Part shown: in pieces, positions 35,914 through 46,995 of the stretch
How positions within the stretch are numbered: the stretch's first letter is position 1
Layout of the letters: every line of letters begins with the position of its first letter
Assembly: GCA_029959085.1 (NCBI GenBank)
Contig: JARWIR010000002.1
Location: 35,117,733-35,181,732, forward strand
Length of the DNA stretch: 64,000 nt
From: Nemophila menziesii
Taxonomy: Eukaryota; Streptophyta; Magnoliopsida; Boraginales; Hydrophyllaceae
Direction: 5' to 3'
Position numbers and translations under genes: made by a program
The notes under the pieces: generated by a model
Databases searched by the model: none
What the model was told of the DNA's origin: nothing
What the model saw: only the letters and a program-made list of their open reading frames with translations

Positions 35914-35921
35914 CTTTTATA
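35914..35921 (-). promoter_or_regulatory. TATA-like box upstream of element E ORF3 remnant
   Basis: Minus strand TATAAAAG, next to the island and about 390 bases before the ORF3-type ATG, the D-type spacing. Confidence 0.45.
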
Positions 35922-35954
35922 AGCTCAAAACGCAACTTTTTCTCTCTCTAGCGG

Positions 35955-36225
35955 CGCGGCGCGGTATACCGGAACTTCTGTTGCTCCAAAAATTTTCGTC
36001 TCGTCAATAAACACGCGGCACCTACCCGTGGCACGGGTTTTTCATCCCGTGGTATACCGGGGCTAAGGTCCGGTATACCGGACCTATCGTCCAGATTTTT
36101 TTTCTTCTCGGCACAAAACCCGAGGCACCTACCCGTGACACGGGTTTTTCCTCTCTGCGGTATACCGGGGATGAGGTCCGGTATACCAGCCCGATGGTCT
36201 GATTTTTCTGAAAAATTTCGTTTTC
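35955..36225 (-). repeat. Element E GC-rich palindrome island
   Basis: GGTATACCGG or a close variant occurs at about 35963, 36052, 36071, 36160 and 36179. CCCGTGGCACGGG and CCCGTGACACGGG lie at about 36025 and 36132. The two-motif unit repeats with a spacing near 107 bp. Confidence 0.8.
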
Positions 36226-36333
36226 TCCTCCCAAACTCGATTTCTCCTATACCTAAGCATCAAAAACACTAATACCTTTCTCAAATATGCAATATCAACT
36301 AAAAACAACTAATCTAAACTAAAACTAGAAACA

Positions 36334-36380
36334 CACTTTTGTTTAACGTCTTTCAAAGTTAGACGAGTTACCTCGGTTAT
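36334..36380 (-). promoter_or_regulatory. Element E post-pol-type block
   Basis: Minus strand GAGGTAACTCGTCTAACTTT then GACGTTAAACAAAAGTG. Confidence 0.7.
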
Positions 36381-36394
36381 TTATTTTTATAGCC

Positions 36395-36621
36395 TCCCCA
36401 GCAGTGAGTGAGATGATTAACACTAACCAACTCGAGCTTGCAACCTTCGATAGCTTTTATTTCGACCACTTCTTCTTAGATAATTTGCGTGATAATGTAT
36501 GGTCCCTTCCAAGAACTGTTATGTTTGGGATTGGGAGGTTTCCATGCCACCTCGTCTCCTACCCCAAACTCAATCTTTTTCTCCATGGTTTCTTGGGGAC
36601 TTTCAGGTTCTGGCTTCTTAT
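36395..36621 (-). pseudogene. Element E integrase C-terminal remnant (GPY/F)
   Basis: After the protease frame stops at 36622, the next frame reads VNKKPEPESPQETMEKKIEF, then GVGDEVAWKPPNPKHNSSWK and GPYIITQII before a stop. This aligns with F's [14 protein letters not shown] and [10 protein letters not shown], the GPY/F module at the end of gypsy integrases. So a deletion joined the protease directly to the integrase tail and removed RT, RNase H and the integrase core. What remains cannot be an enzyme. It may be kept only because the downstream block is needed in cis. Confidence 0.65.
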
Positions 36622-37119
36622 TTACCGCTCTGATTGGATATAGTTTTTTGACTTCTTTTTCCTCTTCTTTCCCGAAACATAGAATGTTTCAGAATCATTT
36701 TCAATACTAAGAGTCACGGTTCCTTCATTCACATTCACTATGGTATCGCTGGTGGCTAGGAATGGACTCCCAAGAATGATTGGGACGTTCTTATCTGCTT
36801 TATAGTCAAGAATAATAAAGTCTGTGGGAATAATAAGGTTACCTATTTGGACGAGTACATCCTCTATTACTCCCCACGTCTTAACTATAGATTGATCCGC
36901 AAGTTGTAAGATTACGGATGTCGGTTTCGCTTCACTAATACCAATCTTCTTGAATACACTTTTGGGCATGATATCCACACTTGCCCCTAAATCACACATA
37001 GCTTTTCCATAATATATCCCACCTATTCTGATTGGGAGGTTAAACTCTCCAGGATCTTTATGCTTTGGTGGTAATCTTCTTTGAACTCGTGCAGATACCC
37101 CTTCATTGATTGCTACAGA
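36622..37119 (-). pseudogene. Element E protease
   Basis: The frame begins at the F insertion site and is in phase with E's gag on the far side of F: AAG (in the target duplication), then SVAINEGVSARVQRRLPPK. The active site is CDLGASVDIMPK, followed by LQLADQS, VPIILGSPFLAT and a Lys-rich end with a stop at 36622. The aspartic protease would cut the gag polyprotein during particle maturation. All key residues are visible, so before F arrived gag and protease formed one open frame of about 670 codons. The only break now is the 12.9-kb F insertion. Confidence 0.85.
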
Positions 37120-37124
37120 CTTGG

Positions 37125-38678
37125 TGGTGGTCCTTTGTGTGTTCTAAAAATATGCAATAAATAATCGAACCACAACCGCAAGTGTACGGTTGTCCCAAGT
37201 AATATAGTTGATAAAACAGATTCGTTCCAAGGACGGGATGGTTGACTACAATGTTTAACAAGTAACGAATGGTTGCACTTATGAAAACAAGTAAAGAAAA
37301 TATGTTTGATTGATTTTTGTATTAATGCTAAGTAAATGAAAGAAAATTATTAAAATGCAAATAAAAGCTAAGACGCAAGTAAAATGATTTAAAACGCAGT
37401 ATGAGAAGTAGCACTTGAGAACGCAAGGGATCTTCCTAATCCTATTTCATAACCTATGCTGTTTAAGGGTTAAATTGGTCAATTACAATGGTCGGGATTC
37501 TAAATTCCTTATACCCCCGTCAGGTTGGACTATAAGGCAATCCTAGAGTGTCACTAGTCCCGTCAGGGTAAATATGATCCACTTTTGGATGGTTAAGTTT
37601 TATTACCTCATTGGCCCTAGAATTAGCTAAGTTCGTCAGAATCAATAGCTTCTATCCTAGATTGAATAAATGGTTCTATATCTAAACCCTCCGTCAGGAT
37701 GATCCAATTGCCACTAATTGGAATAGCCTAGATACTAATACATGTTCCTAGTTCATGACGCTAAAAACAGTAAACATTCACAATTTATCGAAAAGGGTAA
37801 AAGACACAATCTAATTTAATTTAATTTAACGTATGAAATTCAATAAGATTTGGGAATTACCCATATAGCATTCTCAAGCGCTAAAATGAAATTAGATCAT
37901 ACTAATAAAAAGAAAAACTAAATTAATTGAAATGGAATTCATATTTGATTACAAAGTTAAAATTGAAAGAAACCTAATTTCTGGAGTTGGAATGACTGAG
38001 AACGGAGATATAGACCATCTCCAGTTCTTGCAGCTTCTTCTTTCTTCCTTCTGTTGCTTCTCTCTGATGTTTAATCTTGTGGAATGTGAATTGTGTGAAA
38101 AATAGAAGTCAAGAGCTCCTTTTCTAAGTGGGAAAACGGATTAGGGCTTGGACCTAAGAATAAAACACTAATTAAATGTCCAAGCCCAATTTCTAACCCC
38201 AAAATCCCGTAACTGCTGATACACCTTCACTAAAACGGATTTTTCCGCTTCGTTATGACTCCGATTGACTTGATTCCAGTTGCTAAAGTTCCGTAACTCG
38301 ATAAGGAATGTTTTCTCTTCAAAGGTCAGCGGATAAATCAACTCTTAAGCGCCTTGAAATCAGCAATCTTTGGCCTGGAAAACAGATTTGCAGCTCTAAA
38401 AACAATTCTTTCGGGATTTATCTTCAAGTCTTGACTTCATATCACGATCTTTTACTCTCTTCTCGGATTCCATTCCGAGCTAATAATTAAAACCTACAAA
38501 CTTTTCACTAAAACACACAAGATTACGCGCAAAAGTTTAATAAATCAAAATTACTAGAAATAAAATGGAAATTCCGGATTATTGCATTTTTAACTCAAAA
38601 GTCTATTAAAATATTCAAATAAATATAAAAAATGATGTCTCCCAAGGGTCGAAAATAAGAACAATTAGGGAGACATCA
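37125..38678 (-). repeat. Element F 3' LTR
   Basis: Its TATA position reads CTTTTCTA (38119-38126), so the TATAAAAG of the 5' LTR is mutated here. Minus strand starts TGATGTCTCCC and ends GGACCACCA. Confidence 0.95.
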
Positions 38679-38714
38679 AGACCCCCAACTCAAACCTTTG
38701 TCGTCCCGACAAAG
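38679..38714 (-). promoter_or_regulatory. Polypurine tract and hairpin 2, element F
   Basis: Minus-strand tract GAGTTGGGGGTCT at 38679-38691. Perfect stem CTTTGTCG / GGA / CGACAAAG at 38696-38714, the B-type stem. Confidence 0.85.
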
Positions 38715-39250
38715 TAAAAGAAAACAAAGGGGTAGAAGTAAGCGTATAAACAAATAGAAGCTAGCAAATACACCTAAAGCAATTCTTAAGATAAATCTCA
38801 TATAGCAAACTATAGAAACTAATATACACATACATCTAAAATGCAACATCAAACATAAATAATCTCAATCATAAAATTAAAGTTACAATGCTTGAAGGTT
38901 ACACTTGTACTCATCTCTGTATGATGGCTATAGGGTGGTCATTAATCCTAAATCGCTTTGAACGCTCCACCTAGTATATTCCCTATCAACAGAATCATAA
39001 ATTCACTATGCACTTAGGACGAGGTCTTTATGGTTATAATATTAGCTTAAGGACGGGTGTGGATGTATATTTGGTAAATTTGAAGTGAGCTTTTGGCTCT
39101 CTCCTCACTTACCATCAACAATGTCCTCGAGCTTGAGTTAACGCTCAAAAAATGTTCTCACTCACCCATACACGCAACAATTTAGCGTCCCATGTCTACC
39201 CACTATAAACAAGATGATTTTCATAAAATTCCACTTTGCCGGATGTTTTA

Positions 39251-39253
<3 letters not shown>

Positions 39254-39287
<34 letters not shown>
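39254..39287. repeat. (TA)n microsatellite
   Basis: About 17 AT/TA units without interruption. Confidence 0.95.
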
Positions 39288-39289
<2 letters not shown>

Positions 39290-40078
39290 CTTTTCTCTTC
39301 TTTTTTTTTGTACGGACGCAAACCGGGTTCCGGGTTTTGACGAAACCGGGTTCCCGGTTTCTACTGTATGATTTTTCGAAATTTTTCATTTTTTCTTTCT
39401 TTTTCATTTTTCTTCATTCCCGGCAAAGGGTTACAAGTATATATCATCTGCAATTGTGCTACAATACAAAGCACATCGATCCCAACCCATTAATTTCCCC
39501 ATAAGTGGTCCCACCACCCCAAACTCAAGCTCGAGACATGTCTCAGGATTGTGATTCAAGTGCGGGTCATATGGTCATGCCTAATAATCTAAGGGATAAT
39601 GGCTTATATCGTGGCTACAAAGAAAAGGCTAAAGGCTCAAAGTGGGCTAAGACGGATAATAATTAACATAAGGGATAGAAGGCTAAAAAGGCACAAATGG
39701 CTATCAAAGAACTGCCCCTATCATTTTCCTAAGTACATAGCTTGTCTTTAGTTCATATCTAGGTGGGTTCTCTACTAATTAGGATTTCACGTTCTACACA
39801 CCAAGCATATTCCTTAAGTACAAGCTTACTTCATTTGCATTGTTCATTAATTTTTCCTATTAATTACCTATGTTTGCATGCAATTTTAAATGCGTTTTAT
39901 ATCAATCCCTAAAGTCCACTATTTACTATCATTGATTCATCAAAAGTATGCTTAAAGGGATATTTAAAAATTTCTACAGTCAAACGCAACTCCGAAAATT
40001 CTTTTATTGAAAGCAAATAAAACAAATAACACATAAAAACTGGGATGAGGCAACGAGCCCCACCCCAAACTCAAAAAG

Positions 40079-40098
40079 GAGCCGTGTCCCCACGGCTC
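40079..40098 (-). other. Hairpin 1 (GGGA loop), element F
   Basis: Minus strand GAGCCGTGGGGACACGGCTC. The fourth pair is C-G where B and E have T-A and D has T-G. Confidence 0.8.
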
Positions 40099-40160
40099 AA
40101 AAAGACTCAATAAAGCATATAAACTAATCTACACTAAGAGGAAAGTTTAGAAAACGTATC

Positions 40161-41480
40161 TTAACCAGCGCGTGGCTGGTTACCGGTGTTGCGTTCTGGA
40201 CCTTTATCTCGCGTAACAACATCATAAATCGCGTTTTGAAGTGTATTTACGCGTAAGATCAAATTTCGAAGCAGGTCCAATTCTTTTGTAACGTTCCCTA
40301 AGGTAGCAATCATCTTCTCCTGATTCTCTTCCAACACCTGAATCTTCGATTCCAACTCAGGAACAGTCTTCGCTTTCTTTGATTGAGGAGTTCTAGGACT
40401 TTTGGTAGCTCGTGTTGCTTCCTCATGGATATTCTTGATCGTGCTCAAAGCTATACTCACACCAACTGAAACAACGTCAATATATGCGTTCTTACGCGGA
40501 ATCTTTGCGTCTAGACACAACTGAGTAATAGTGCAAGGGAACTTCAGATTTTGTTGTTTCATTGGGGATTTCGCGAACTCCATGATTGTATCATAAATAA
40601 TCTGGGCAACATCAAATGGTTTCTCCTCTAAAATACACTTAATAACAATTACATGTTCTTTCTTCAACTCGGAAGTGTGTTTAATACCAAAGAAAGTGGG
40701 TATTACGAAACGAGACCAAACCTTCGCACGAGGTGTCAAACTACTGCTGTAAAACTGTCCAGGATATCTTTCTCCTTCAGGAATTGGGCTAGCCCCATTA
40801 ACAAGCACGGTCCCCCAAAGGGATTCAAAATCGAAAGAAGGGTCATTAAGAGTTTCTTGGAAAGGACATGTTCCAGAAAAGTTGGGTAATTTTAAGGATT
40901 TCCGAATACGTTCACTAGAGAAAGGAACTACCTTTTTGCGGATATCAATTGCATCACGGGAGATAGCTAAACCTTCATAAAATTCTCGCACAAAAGTAGG
41001 AATAAACTCAAGCTTCCTTTCTTGCAACTCTTTCCAACCAAACTTAACACATGTCATAGCATATTCCTTGTGTTCACTATTCATAATACCCTTAGGAAAT
41101 TTTGTCTCCTCACCAAACTTCAAAAATTCAATTCGTTCACGAACCTGAGTATTCCAACAAGTATAAACCCTCTTAGGCTTGTGGGCCCACATCTTCATAC
41201 GCGGAGGTTTCTGTTGAACTGGCACTTCCGGAACCTCTTGTTCAGTTTCATTCTCAATGTTCTTCTCAATTTCCTCTTCTTGGTCCTTCGCACTTTCAAG
41301 CTCATCAATTAATCTTCTCTTTTGTCCTGTGATTTCTATTCTCTTCGGATCAAGCTTAACCTCATCAATCTTACGTTTAGGACGCGAATCAGGAATCCCA
41401 ATAGCTTGGTCTTGGGAACCACCAATGGTGGTTTTCTTTCTAGTAGCAGTTCTTCGGAAATCACCGGTTCTGTTAGTCAT
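40161..41480 (-). CDS. Element F ORF3 (439 aa), plant transposon protein-like
   Basis: Fully open. I take the ATG at 41478-41480 (MTNRTGDFRR) because A, C and G start the same way and a polypurine-like GAGTTTGGGGTGG (41488-41499) precedes it. Residues 1-75 are basic with RPKRKIDE and GQKRRLIDE, possible nuclear signals. Residues 75-95 are acidic. About 115-330 form a folded region with TFVREFYEGL, VVPFSSERIRKSLKLP and YSSSLTPRAKVWSRFV, resembling the putative plant transposon protein domain found in Athila-type elements (PF20167 as I recall). Residues 370-425 are a coiled-coil (VPELESKIQVLEENQEKM). There is no signal peptide or membrane segment, so it is not envelope-like. It has its own upstream TATA-like box. 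It stays open while gag-pol beside it carries about five lesions. Role unknown. Confidence 0.8.
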   Translation of the reverse strand: MTNRTGDFRRTATRKKTTIGGSQDQAIGIPDSRPKRKIDEVKLDPKRIEITGQKRRLIDELESAKDQEEEIEKNIENETEQEVPEVPVQQKPPRMKMWAHKPKRVYTCWNTQVRERIEFLKFGEETKFPKGIMNSEHKEYAMTCVKFGWKELQERKLEFIPTFVREFYEGLAISRDAIDIRKKVVPFSSERIRKSLKLPNFSGTCPFQETLNDPSFDFESLWGTVLVNGASPIPEGERYPGQFYSSSLTPRAKVWSRFVIPTFFGIKHTSELKKEHVIVIKCILEEKPFDVAQIIYDTIMEFAKSPMKQQNLKFPCTITQLCLDAKIPRKNAYIDVVSVGVSIALSTIKNIHEEATRATKSPRTPQSKKAKTVPELESKIQVLEENQEKMIATLGNVTKELDLLRNLILRVNTLQNAIYDVVTRDKGPERNTGNQPRAG

Positions 41481-41746
41481 CTCTTTCCACCCCAAACTCA
41501 AAACTTCAAATAATGAAAAACTTAGAGAAAAAGTTTAGAATTTTGATGTTTTGAGGCTTAGGAAATTAAGAACAAGGTGGAATATGAGATGGGTTTTTTT
41601 TTAATTTGGATGGGAGAAGAAAGAATTGGGTTCAATTTAAGGATTTGATGAAGAAGAATCTTGGGAAAAACTAAGGATTTGATGATATTTTGGAGAGGAG
41701 GTGAGTTTATTATGTTGTTGTGGTGAAAGAGGGTAGGATTTGATGA

Positions 41747-41752
41747 TATATA
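41747..41752 (-). promoter_or_regulatory. TATA-like box upstream of element F ORF3
   Basis: TATATA in minus strand ACACTATATATCATC, 267 bases before the ATG, the same distance as in A. Confidence 0.5.
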
Positions 41753-41864
41753 GTGTTTTTGTTGATGATTTTCGGAGGTGGGGAGGCTATTGGAGCGTTT
41801 TAGGTAAAAACTTGCAGAAGAGACTAAGATAACTAGGTTAAACACCTCAAAACCGACATCACAG

Positions 41865-42420
41865 CTTCAAAACCGGGTTCCCAGTTTCGAAAATCAAGGT
41901 ACCCTGTTCCGCGTCGCCGTGACGGCGCGGAAAAATTACTTAATTAAATTGTTTTTTTTTCAACCTCAATACGCACCAAAACGCTGGACCCCAAGACGCC
42001 GGGTCAGAGATTTTGCTCGCCGAAACCGGGTTCCCGGTTTTGTGGAATGCGGGTACCCGGATTTTGTCGATGGCGCGAGTCAAAACGCGCCAAAACGCTG
42101 CTACTCAAAACGCCGGGTCAGAGATCTTGGACGATTATAGCTCCGAAACCGGGTACCCGGTTTTGCCAAATGCGGGTTCCCGGTTTTGTGTCGATGGCAC
42201 GAATCAAAACGCAGCAAAACGCAAGCCACCAAGACGCTGGGTCAGAAATTTTCAAAAGTTACAGCACCGAAACCGGGTTCCCGGTTTTGAAAATCCAGGT
42301 ACCCGGTTCCGACGCTGTGTCGTGAACCAAGACGCCAAGTGTTGCGTGTATGAGGTTGGTACCAGCTCCAAAACCGGGTTCCCAGTTTTTGCGAAACCGG
42401 GTACCCGGATTCTCCTGGAC
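41865..42420 (-). repeat. Element F GC-rich palindrome tandem array
   Basis: About three units of 110-123 bp, marked by ACGCCGGGTCAGA or ACGCTGGGTCAGA at about 41996, 42110 and 42233, with ACCGGGTTCCCGGTT and CGGGTACCCGG palindromes. It is closely similar to the array in G. A polypurine-like GAGTTTGGGGT is at 42456-42466. Confidence 0.85.
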
Positions 42421-42600
42421 ATCCAACCTATTTTTCTCCTATTTTCGCCTTATCGACCCCAAACTCATGACCTTTTTACCCCTGAAATCATCAAAAACAA
42501 CTACTCTTCCTCATTTCTTAATAATAAACACTAAAATTACGAAAATCAAACTATTCTAAATTGCGAAAATTTAAAAACTCAACTAATATACAAAGAATTG

Positions 42601-42650
42601 GCTTTTGTTTAACGTCGTTAAGCTCGACTGGTTACCTCACGCTTTTAAGG
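42601..42650 (-). promoter_or_regulatory. Element F post-pol block
   Basis: Minus strand GAGGTAACCAGTCGAGC then ACGACGTTAAACAAAAGCC, overlapping the end of pol. Confidence 0.7.
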
Positions 42651-43262
42651 AGTTTCGAGGAGATACATGACCTCCCCGGGATGTGGATCTTCCGAGAGAT
42701 TGGTGTCTTCACCTCCATGGTATATCTTCAATCTGTGACCGTTTACCATGAATGTACGGTTCTCTAGCGGATGTTCTATTTCTATAGCTCCATGAGGTGT
42801 AACTTTGGTCACAATGTATGGACCTGAACACTTAGATCTTAACTTACCCGGATAATTGCTGAACTTTGAGTTATACTTCAATACTCTTTGCCCCACTTCA
42901 AAGTTCTTTGTACGAATCTGATTGTCATGCCATTTCTTCGTGTTTTCTTTGTAAAGTTTTGCATTTTCATAAGCATGCAATCGGAATACGTCAAGTTCAT
43001 TAAGCTTCATCATACGATTCTTTCCGGCTAAGATAAGATCTAAGTTCAACTGCGCAATCGCCCAATAGGCACCCATTTCAAGCTCTAAAGGTAAGTGACA
43101 AGCCTTACCATACACCATACGATAAGGAGATGCTCCAATTGGAGTTTTGAATGCAGTACGATAGGCCCACAACGCATCATCTAACTTCATTGACAAATCT
43201 TTTCTTGTAGGACCAACGGTTTTCTCTATAATTGACTTGACTTCACGATTCGAAACTTCAGC
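42645..43262 (-). pseudogene. Element F pol: integrase C-terminal part
   Basis: It follows the TAA in NG*AEVSN. The catalytic glutamate is the second codon after that stop. The stretch continues with [26 protein letters not shown] and the GPY motif ([10 protein letters not shown]), and ends ETP as in G. The open part from the methionine at 43196 has 183 codons. The stop corresponds to CAA to TAA, so one base separates this from the upstream frame. It has no start of its own. Confidence 0.9.
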
Positions 43263-45539
43263 TTAACCATTGGATTGTGGATGATATGCAGTAGATACAC
43301 GGTGTCTTACTCCATACTTCTCTAGAACAGTCTTTAGATATTTATTAACGAAATGAGATCCCCAATCGCTGATAATCAATCTAGGTGTGCCATGTCTAGT
43401 GAAAATATGTGATTTCAAGAACTTAATCACCACTCGTGAATCATTGGTAGGTAAAGCCACCGCTTCTACCCACTTAGACACATAATCAACAACTAATAAG
43501 ATGTAGAGGTTACCATTTGAAGGAACGAAAGGACCCATAAAGTCTATACCCCAAACATCGAATATTTCCACTTCTAGCACATTATTACGTGGCATCTCAT
43601 CCCTCTTTGATATGTTTCCGGTAAACTGGCATCTCGTGCATTTCTTAACATATTCATGACAATCTTTAACAAGAGAGGGCCAGTAAAAACCTGATTGGAA
43701 TACCTTCGCAGCAGTTCTATCTCCCTTGAAATGTCCTCCATATAGTGAATCATGGCATCCAGCTATGATGGCTTCAGTTTCCTCCCTGGCTACACATCTT
43801 CGTATTATTTGGTCAGCACAAACTTTGTAGAGGAAATGATGTTCCCAAAAGAACTGTCTAGCACGATGAGCTAATCTCTTTCTTTCTTGATAAGTAGAAC
43901 CTTTAGGAAAAACACCACTCACCACTAAATTCACAATATCTACATACCACGGAGCTTCATAATCTCGAACAACGAATAAACTCTCATCAGGAAATGCTTC
44001 TCTAACTGCTTTAGTACCACTATTCATCTCCGAACCCTCTAAACGCGATAGATGATCTGCAACCTGATTCTCACAACCCTTTCTATCTTTGATCTCTAAA
44101 TCGAAATCTTGAAGTAATAACACCCATCTGATTAACCTTGGTTTCGCATCTTTCTTTTCCATAAGAAATCTGATCGCGGAATGATCTGTATAGACAATAA
44201 CTTTCGCTCCAAGAAGATAAGAGCGAAATTTATCAAATGAATATACAACTGCTAGCAACTCCTTTTCTGTAACTGTGTACTTAATCTGAGCACCATTAAA
44301 AGTTTTACTAGCATAGTAAATCGAATGAAAAACCTTCCCTTTTCTCTGTCCCAATACAGCTCCCATACACAAATCACTCGCGTCACACATAACCTCAAAC
44401 GGTAAATTCCAATCTGGAGGTAACACTATAGGAGCAGAAATAAGCTTTTCCATAATTGCTTGGAAGGCCGCTAAACAAGCTTCATCAAAAAGGAATTTGG
44501 AATCCTTTTCGAGTAAGTTGCATAACAGTAAAGCAATCTTAGAAAAATCTTTAATAAAACGCCTATAAAAGCCAGCATGGCCAAGAAAACTCCTTACCCA
44601 TTTAACAAAAACATGAGGGGGAAGAGTTTTAATTACCTCTATATTTGCTCTATCAACCTCTAACCCAGCACTCGAAACTTTGTGACCCAGAACAATACCT
44701 TCGCGAACCATGAAATGACACTTCTCCCAGTTGAGCACTAAATCTGTTTCCTTACATCTTACTAACACTTTCTCCAAGTTATCTAAACATATATCAAAAT
44801 CATCACCAAACACGGAGAAATCGTCCATAAACACTTCAAGGAAATTATCGATCATATCCCAGAAGATGGCCATCATACACCTTTGAAAAGTAGCGGGAGC
44901 GTTACACAACCCAAATGGCATTCTGCGATATGCAAAAGTACCAAATGGGCATGTAAAGGTAGTCTTATGTTGATCTTCTAGAGCCACGTAAATCTGATTG
45001 TACCCGGAGTAACCATCCAAGAAACAGTAATATTCTCTTCCGGCTAATTTATCTAACATTCGATCGATGAAGGGCAAAGGGAAGTGATCTTTTCTGGTGG
45101 CTTTGTTCAGCTTTCTGTAATCCATGCAAACTCTCCAACCAACTACCGTTCTTGAAGGAATCGATTCATTTTTATCATTCAGAACTGTTGTCATTCCTCC
45201 TTTCTTTGGTACACACTGAACTGGGCTCACCCATTCACCACTCGAAATGGGGTAGATAATCCCCGCATCTAAAAGCTTGATTACCTCTTTCATCACTACA
45301 TCCTTCATATCGGGCATTAATCTTCTTTGACCTTCAACTGAGCGTGCGTTATCGTCTTCAAGTATAATTTTGTGTTGACAATAGGATGGACTAATGCCTT
45401 TGATGTCAGTAATTGTCCAACCTATTGCTTCTTTGTTGGCTCTTAACACACGCAACAACTTATCTTCTTGAGGACCTGTTAAATTAGCTGAAACAATAAC
45501 AGGTATAGTTTCATTAGTACCTAAATATGCATACCTCAA
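43263..45539 (-). pseudogene. Element F pol: reverse transcriptase, RNase H, integrase core (758 codons)
   Basis: This is a long open frame. RT spans about residues 75-300: KKGG near 113, [10 protein letters not shown] at 137, LDGYSGYNQ at 174, [13 protein letters not shown] at 207, and catalytic FMDD at 237-240. RNase H spans 380-500 with D386, E427 (TEKEL) and D452. Integrase zinc ligands are H596, H603, C634 and C637; core aspartates are D666 and D725. It ends at the TAA before the catalytic glutamate. At its 5' side a one-base loss (ENRYQHT against EKPLPSHL in G) separates it from protease. All catalytic residues except that glutamate lie in this open stretch. It is one segment of the former gag-pol polyprotein. 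Confidence 0.94.
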
Positions 45540-46156
45540 GTGTGCTGGTAACGGTTTTCTTCCAATTCCGGAGGAGATTCAATTGAAGGCTTCTTTTTGG
45601 GAACAATCTCCCCTGGTTCTCTCACAGGTTCATAGGCGAGATGCCTATACTTCGGATTTTCAGAATTGAGAGCTGCCACTGTTTCGGCAAGCTCTTCCAT
45701 CATCTCAGGTGAATCTAATGTCAAAGCAGCCTGCAAGATATCATCAAAATTTAAGTAATTAAATACCTCTTGCGATGCTTGCTCAACTACATCCATTCTG
45801 AAGCAATCTTCCTGAGAATCTGGAAATTTCATAGCTCGAAATACATTGAATTTGACTTCCTCGTCTTGTATCCTCATCGTTAATTCGCCGTTCTCTACAT
45901 CGATTAATGTACGCCTTGTAGCTAGAAATGGTCTACCCAAAATAATGGGGACATTTCTATCTGCATCGTACTCAAGTATTACGAAATCAACGGGAAATAT
46001 AAGTGTACCTGCCTTAACGAGGACATCCTCAATGCGGCCTTCAGGATGTGCAAGAGACCTGTCCGCCATTTGCAAGACCATAGAAGTGGGTCTTGCTTCT
46101 CCAATTTTTAGTTTATCAAAGATTGATTTGGGCATCAAATTGATGCTTGCACCCAA
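45536..46156 (-). pseudogene. Element F protease
   Basis: It opens with the active-site segment (MGASINLMPK in the open frame; the preceding codons read CDL, so DLGAS-type with the last bases read as Met). LQMADRSLAHP, VPIILGRPFLAT and an acidic linker to RT follow. The upstream TGA (TGG in G, the tryptophan of EEWKGKALCD) lies a few codons before the active site at about 46178. It ends at a frameshift near 45545. Aspartic proteases of this type process gag-pol in the particle. Confidence 0.88.
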
Positions 46157-46177
46157 ATCACATAGCGCTTTTCCTTT

Positions 46178-46893
46178 TCATTCTTCTCCAATCGATATCG
46201 GAATCGTGAAACTCCTAGGATCAACTAACTTTGGAGGTAATTTACTCTGGCAAATCGCGCTACACTCTTCAGGAAGACCAATCATCTCATTATCACAATA
46301 AGGCCTTTTGTTAGTGAGGGCCCTCTTCAAAAACTTCGTATACTTGGGAATATCTCGAATAGCCTCTAGTAACGGAATATTAATACTTAAGCCCTTCACT
46401 CTATTAAATAATTTCCGAAAGTCAGCCAAATCACCCTTTTTCTGAACTCGCGATGGGAATGGTGGTGGAGGGTGATTACTAACAATATCATCTTTCTTCT
46501 TTGGAATCCCACTTGGCCTTACTATTTCTTCAACCTCAATATCTTTCTCATTCTCTTTCTCTTTCTCACCCACTTCCTTTTCTTTTCTTGGAACTTCTTT
46601 CTCTTTCATAATGGGAAAAAGAGGTGGAGGAAGGTTCTTACCACTTCTTAATATAACAGCTTTGCAATCTTCATGTTGTCTCGGATTTTCTGTGTCACTA
46701 GGGAGTTGCCCTTGTGGACGCTGATTAAGCTGTTTCGCAAATTGCTCCATTTGATCTGTATTAATTTCATATTTGCTTCAGACGCTTGTTGACGTTCCAT
46801 AGCTTGTGTTTGAAGAGCAATTAAACTTTCAACGGTTTTCTGAAGGGTAACTACTCCTTCTTGTGGGTGGGCAGGTAAGGCTTTCTGGTTCAA
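46178..46893 (-). pseudogene. Element F gag C-terminal linker
   Basis: Two overlapping open pieces, joined in G as one: LNQKALPAHPQEGVVTLQKT up to a small indel near 46755, then LNQRPQGQLPSDTENPRQHE through the Lys/Glu-rich linker, PPPPFPSRVQKKGD, LSINIPLLEAIRD and the protease lead-in to the TGA at 46178. The indel is in the stretch that reads IQIKWSNLRN in F and FQNQLSQINK in G. No catalytic residues lie here. The repeats of Pro and charged residues suggest a flexible connector. Confidence 0.85.
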
Positions 46894-46995
46894 TGTTTCA
46901 TCGTAAGTATTCTGAGGAGCTTGTCTCTGTACATAATTACCCTGATTCCGTCCTCCTTGATAATTGTTGTGTGGTCTTGGATTGTAGTTGTTACC

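Larger units (their letters stand above)
38715..40160 (-). other. Element F 3' noncoding region
   Basis: Polypurine-like tracts at 39511-39526 and 40058-40072. Inverted repeat CTTTGCCGG (39234-39242) / CCGGCAAAG (39420-39428). Inside that repeat are a TA microsatellite (39254-39287) and two palindromes of the type AACCGGGTTCCCGG (39323-39362), otherwise found only in the island upstream of ORF3. No gene. Confidence 0.7.

Noticed and set aside
40161..41480. ORF3 as an envelope gene
   Set aside because: No signal peptide, no membrane segment and no cysteine-rich ectodomain. The protein is hydrophilic, basic at the start and coiled-coil at the end.
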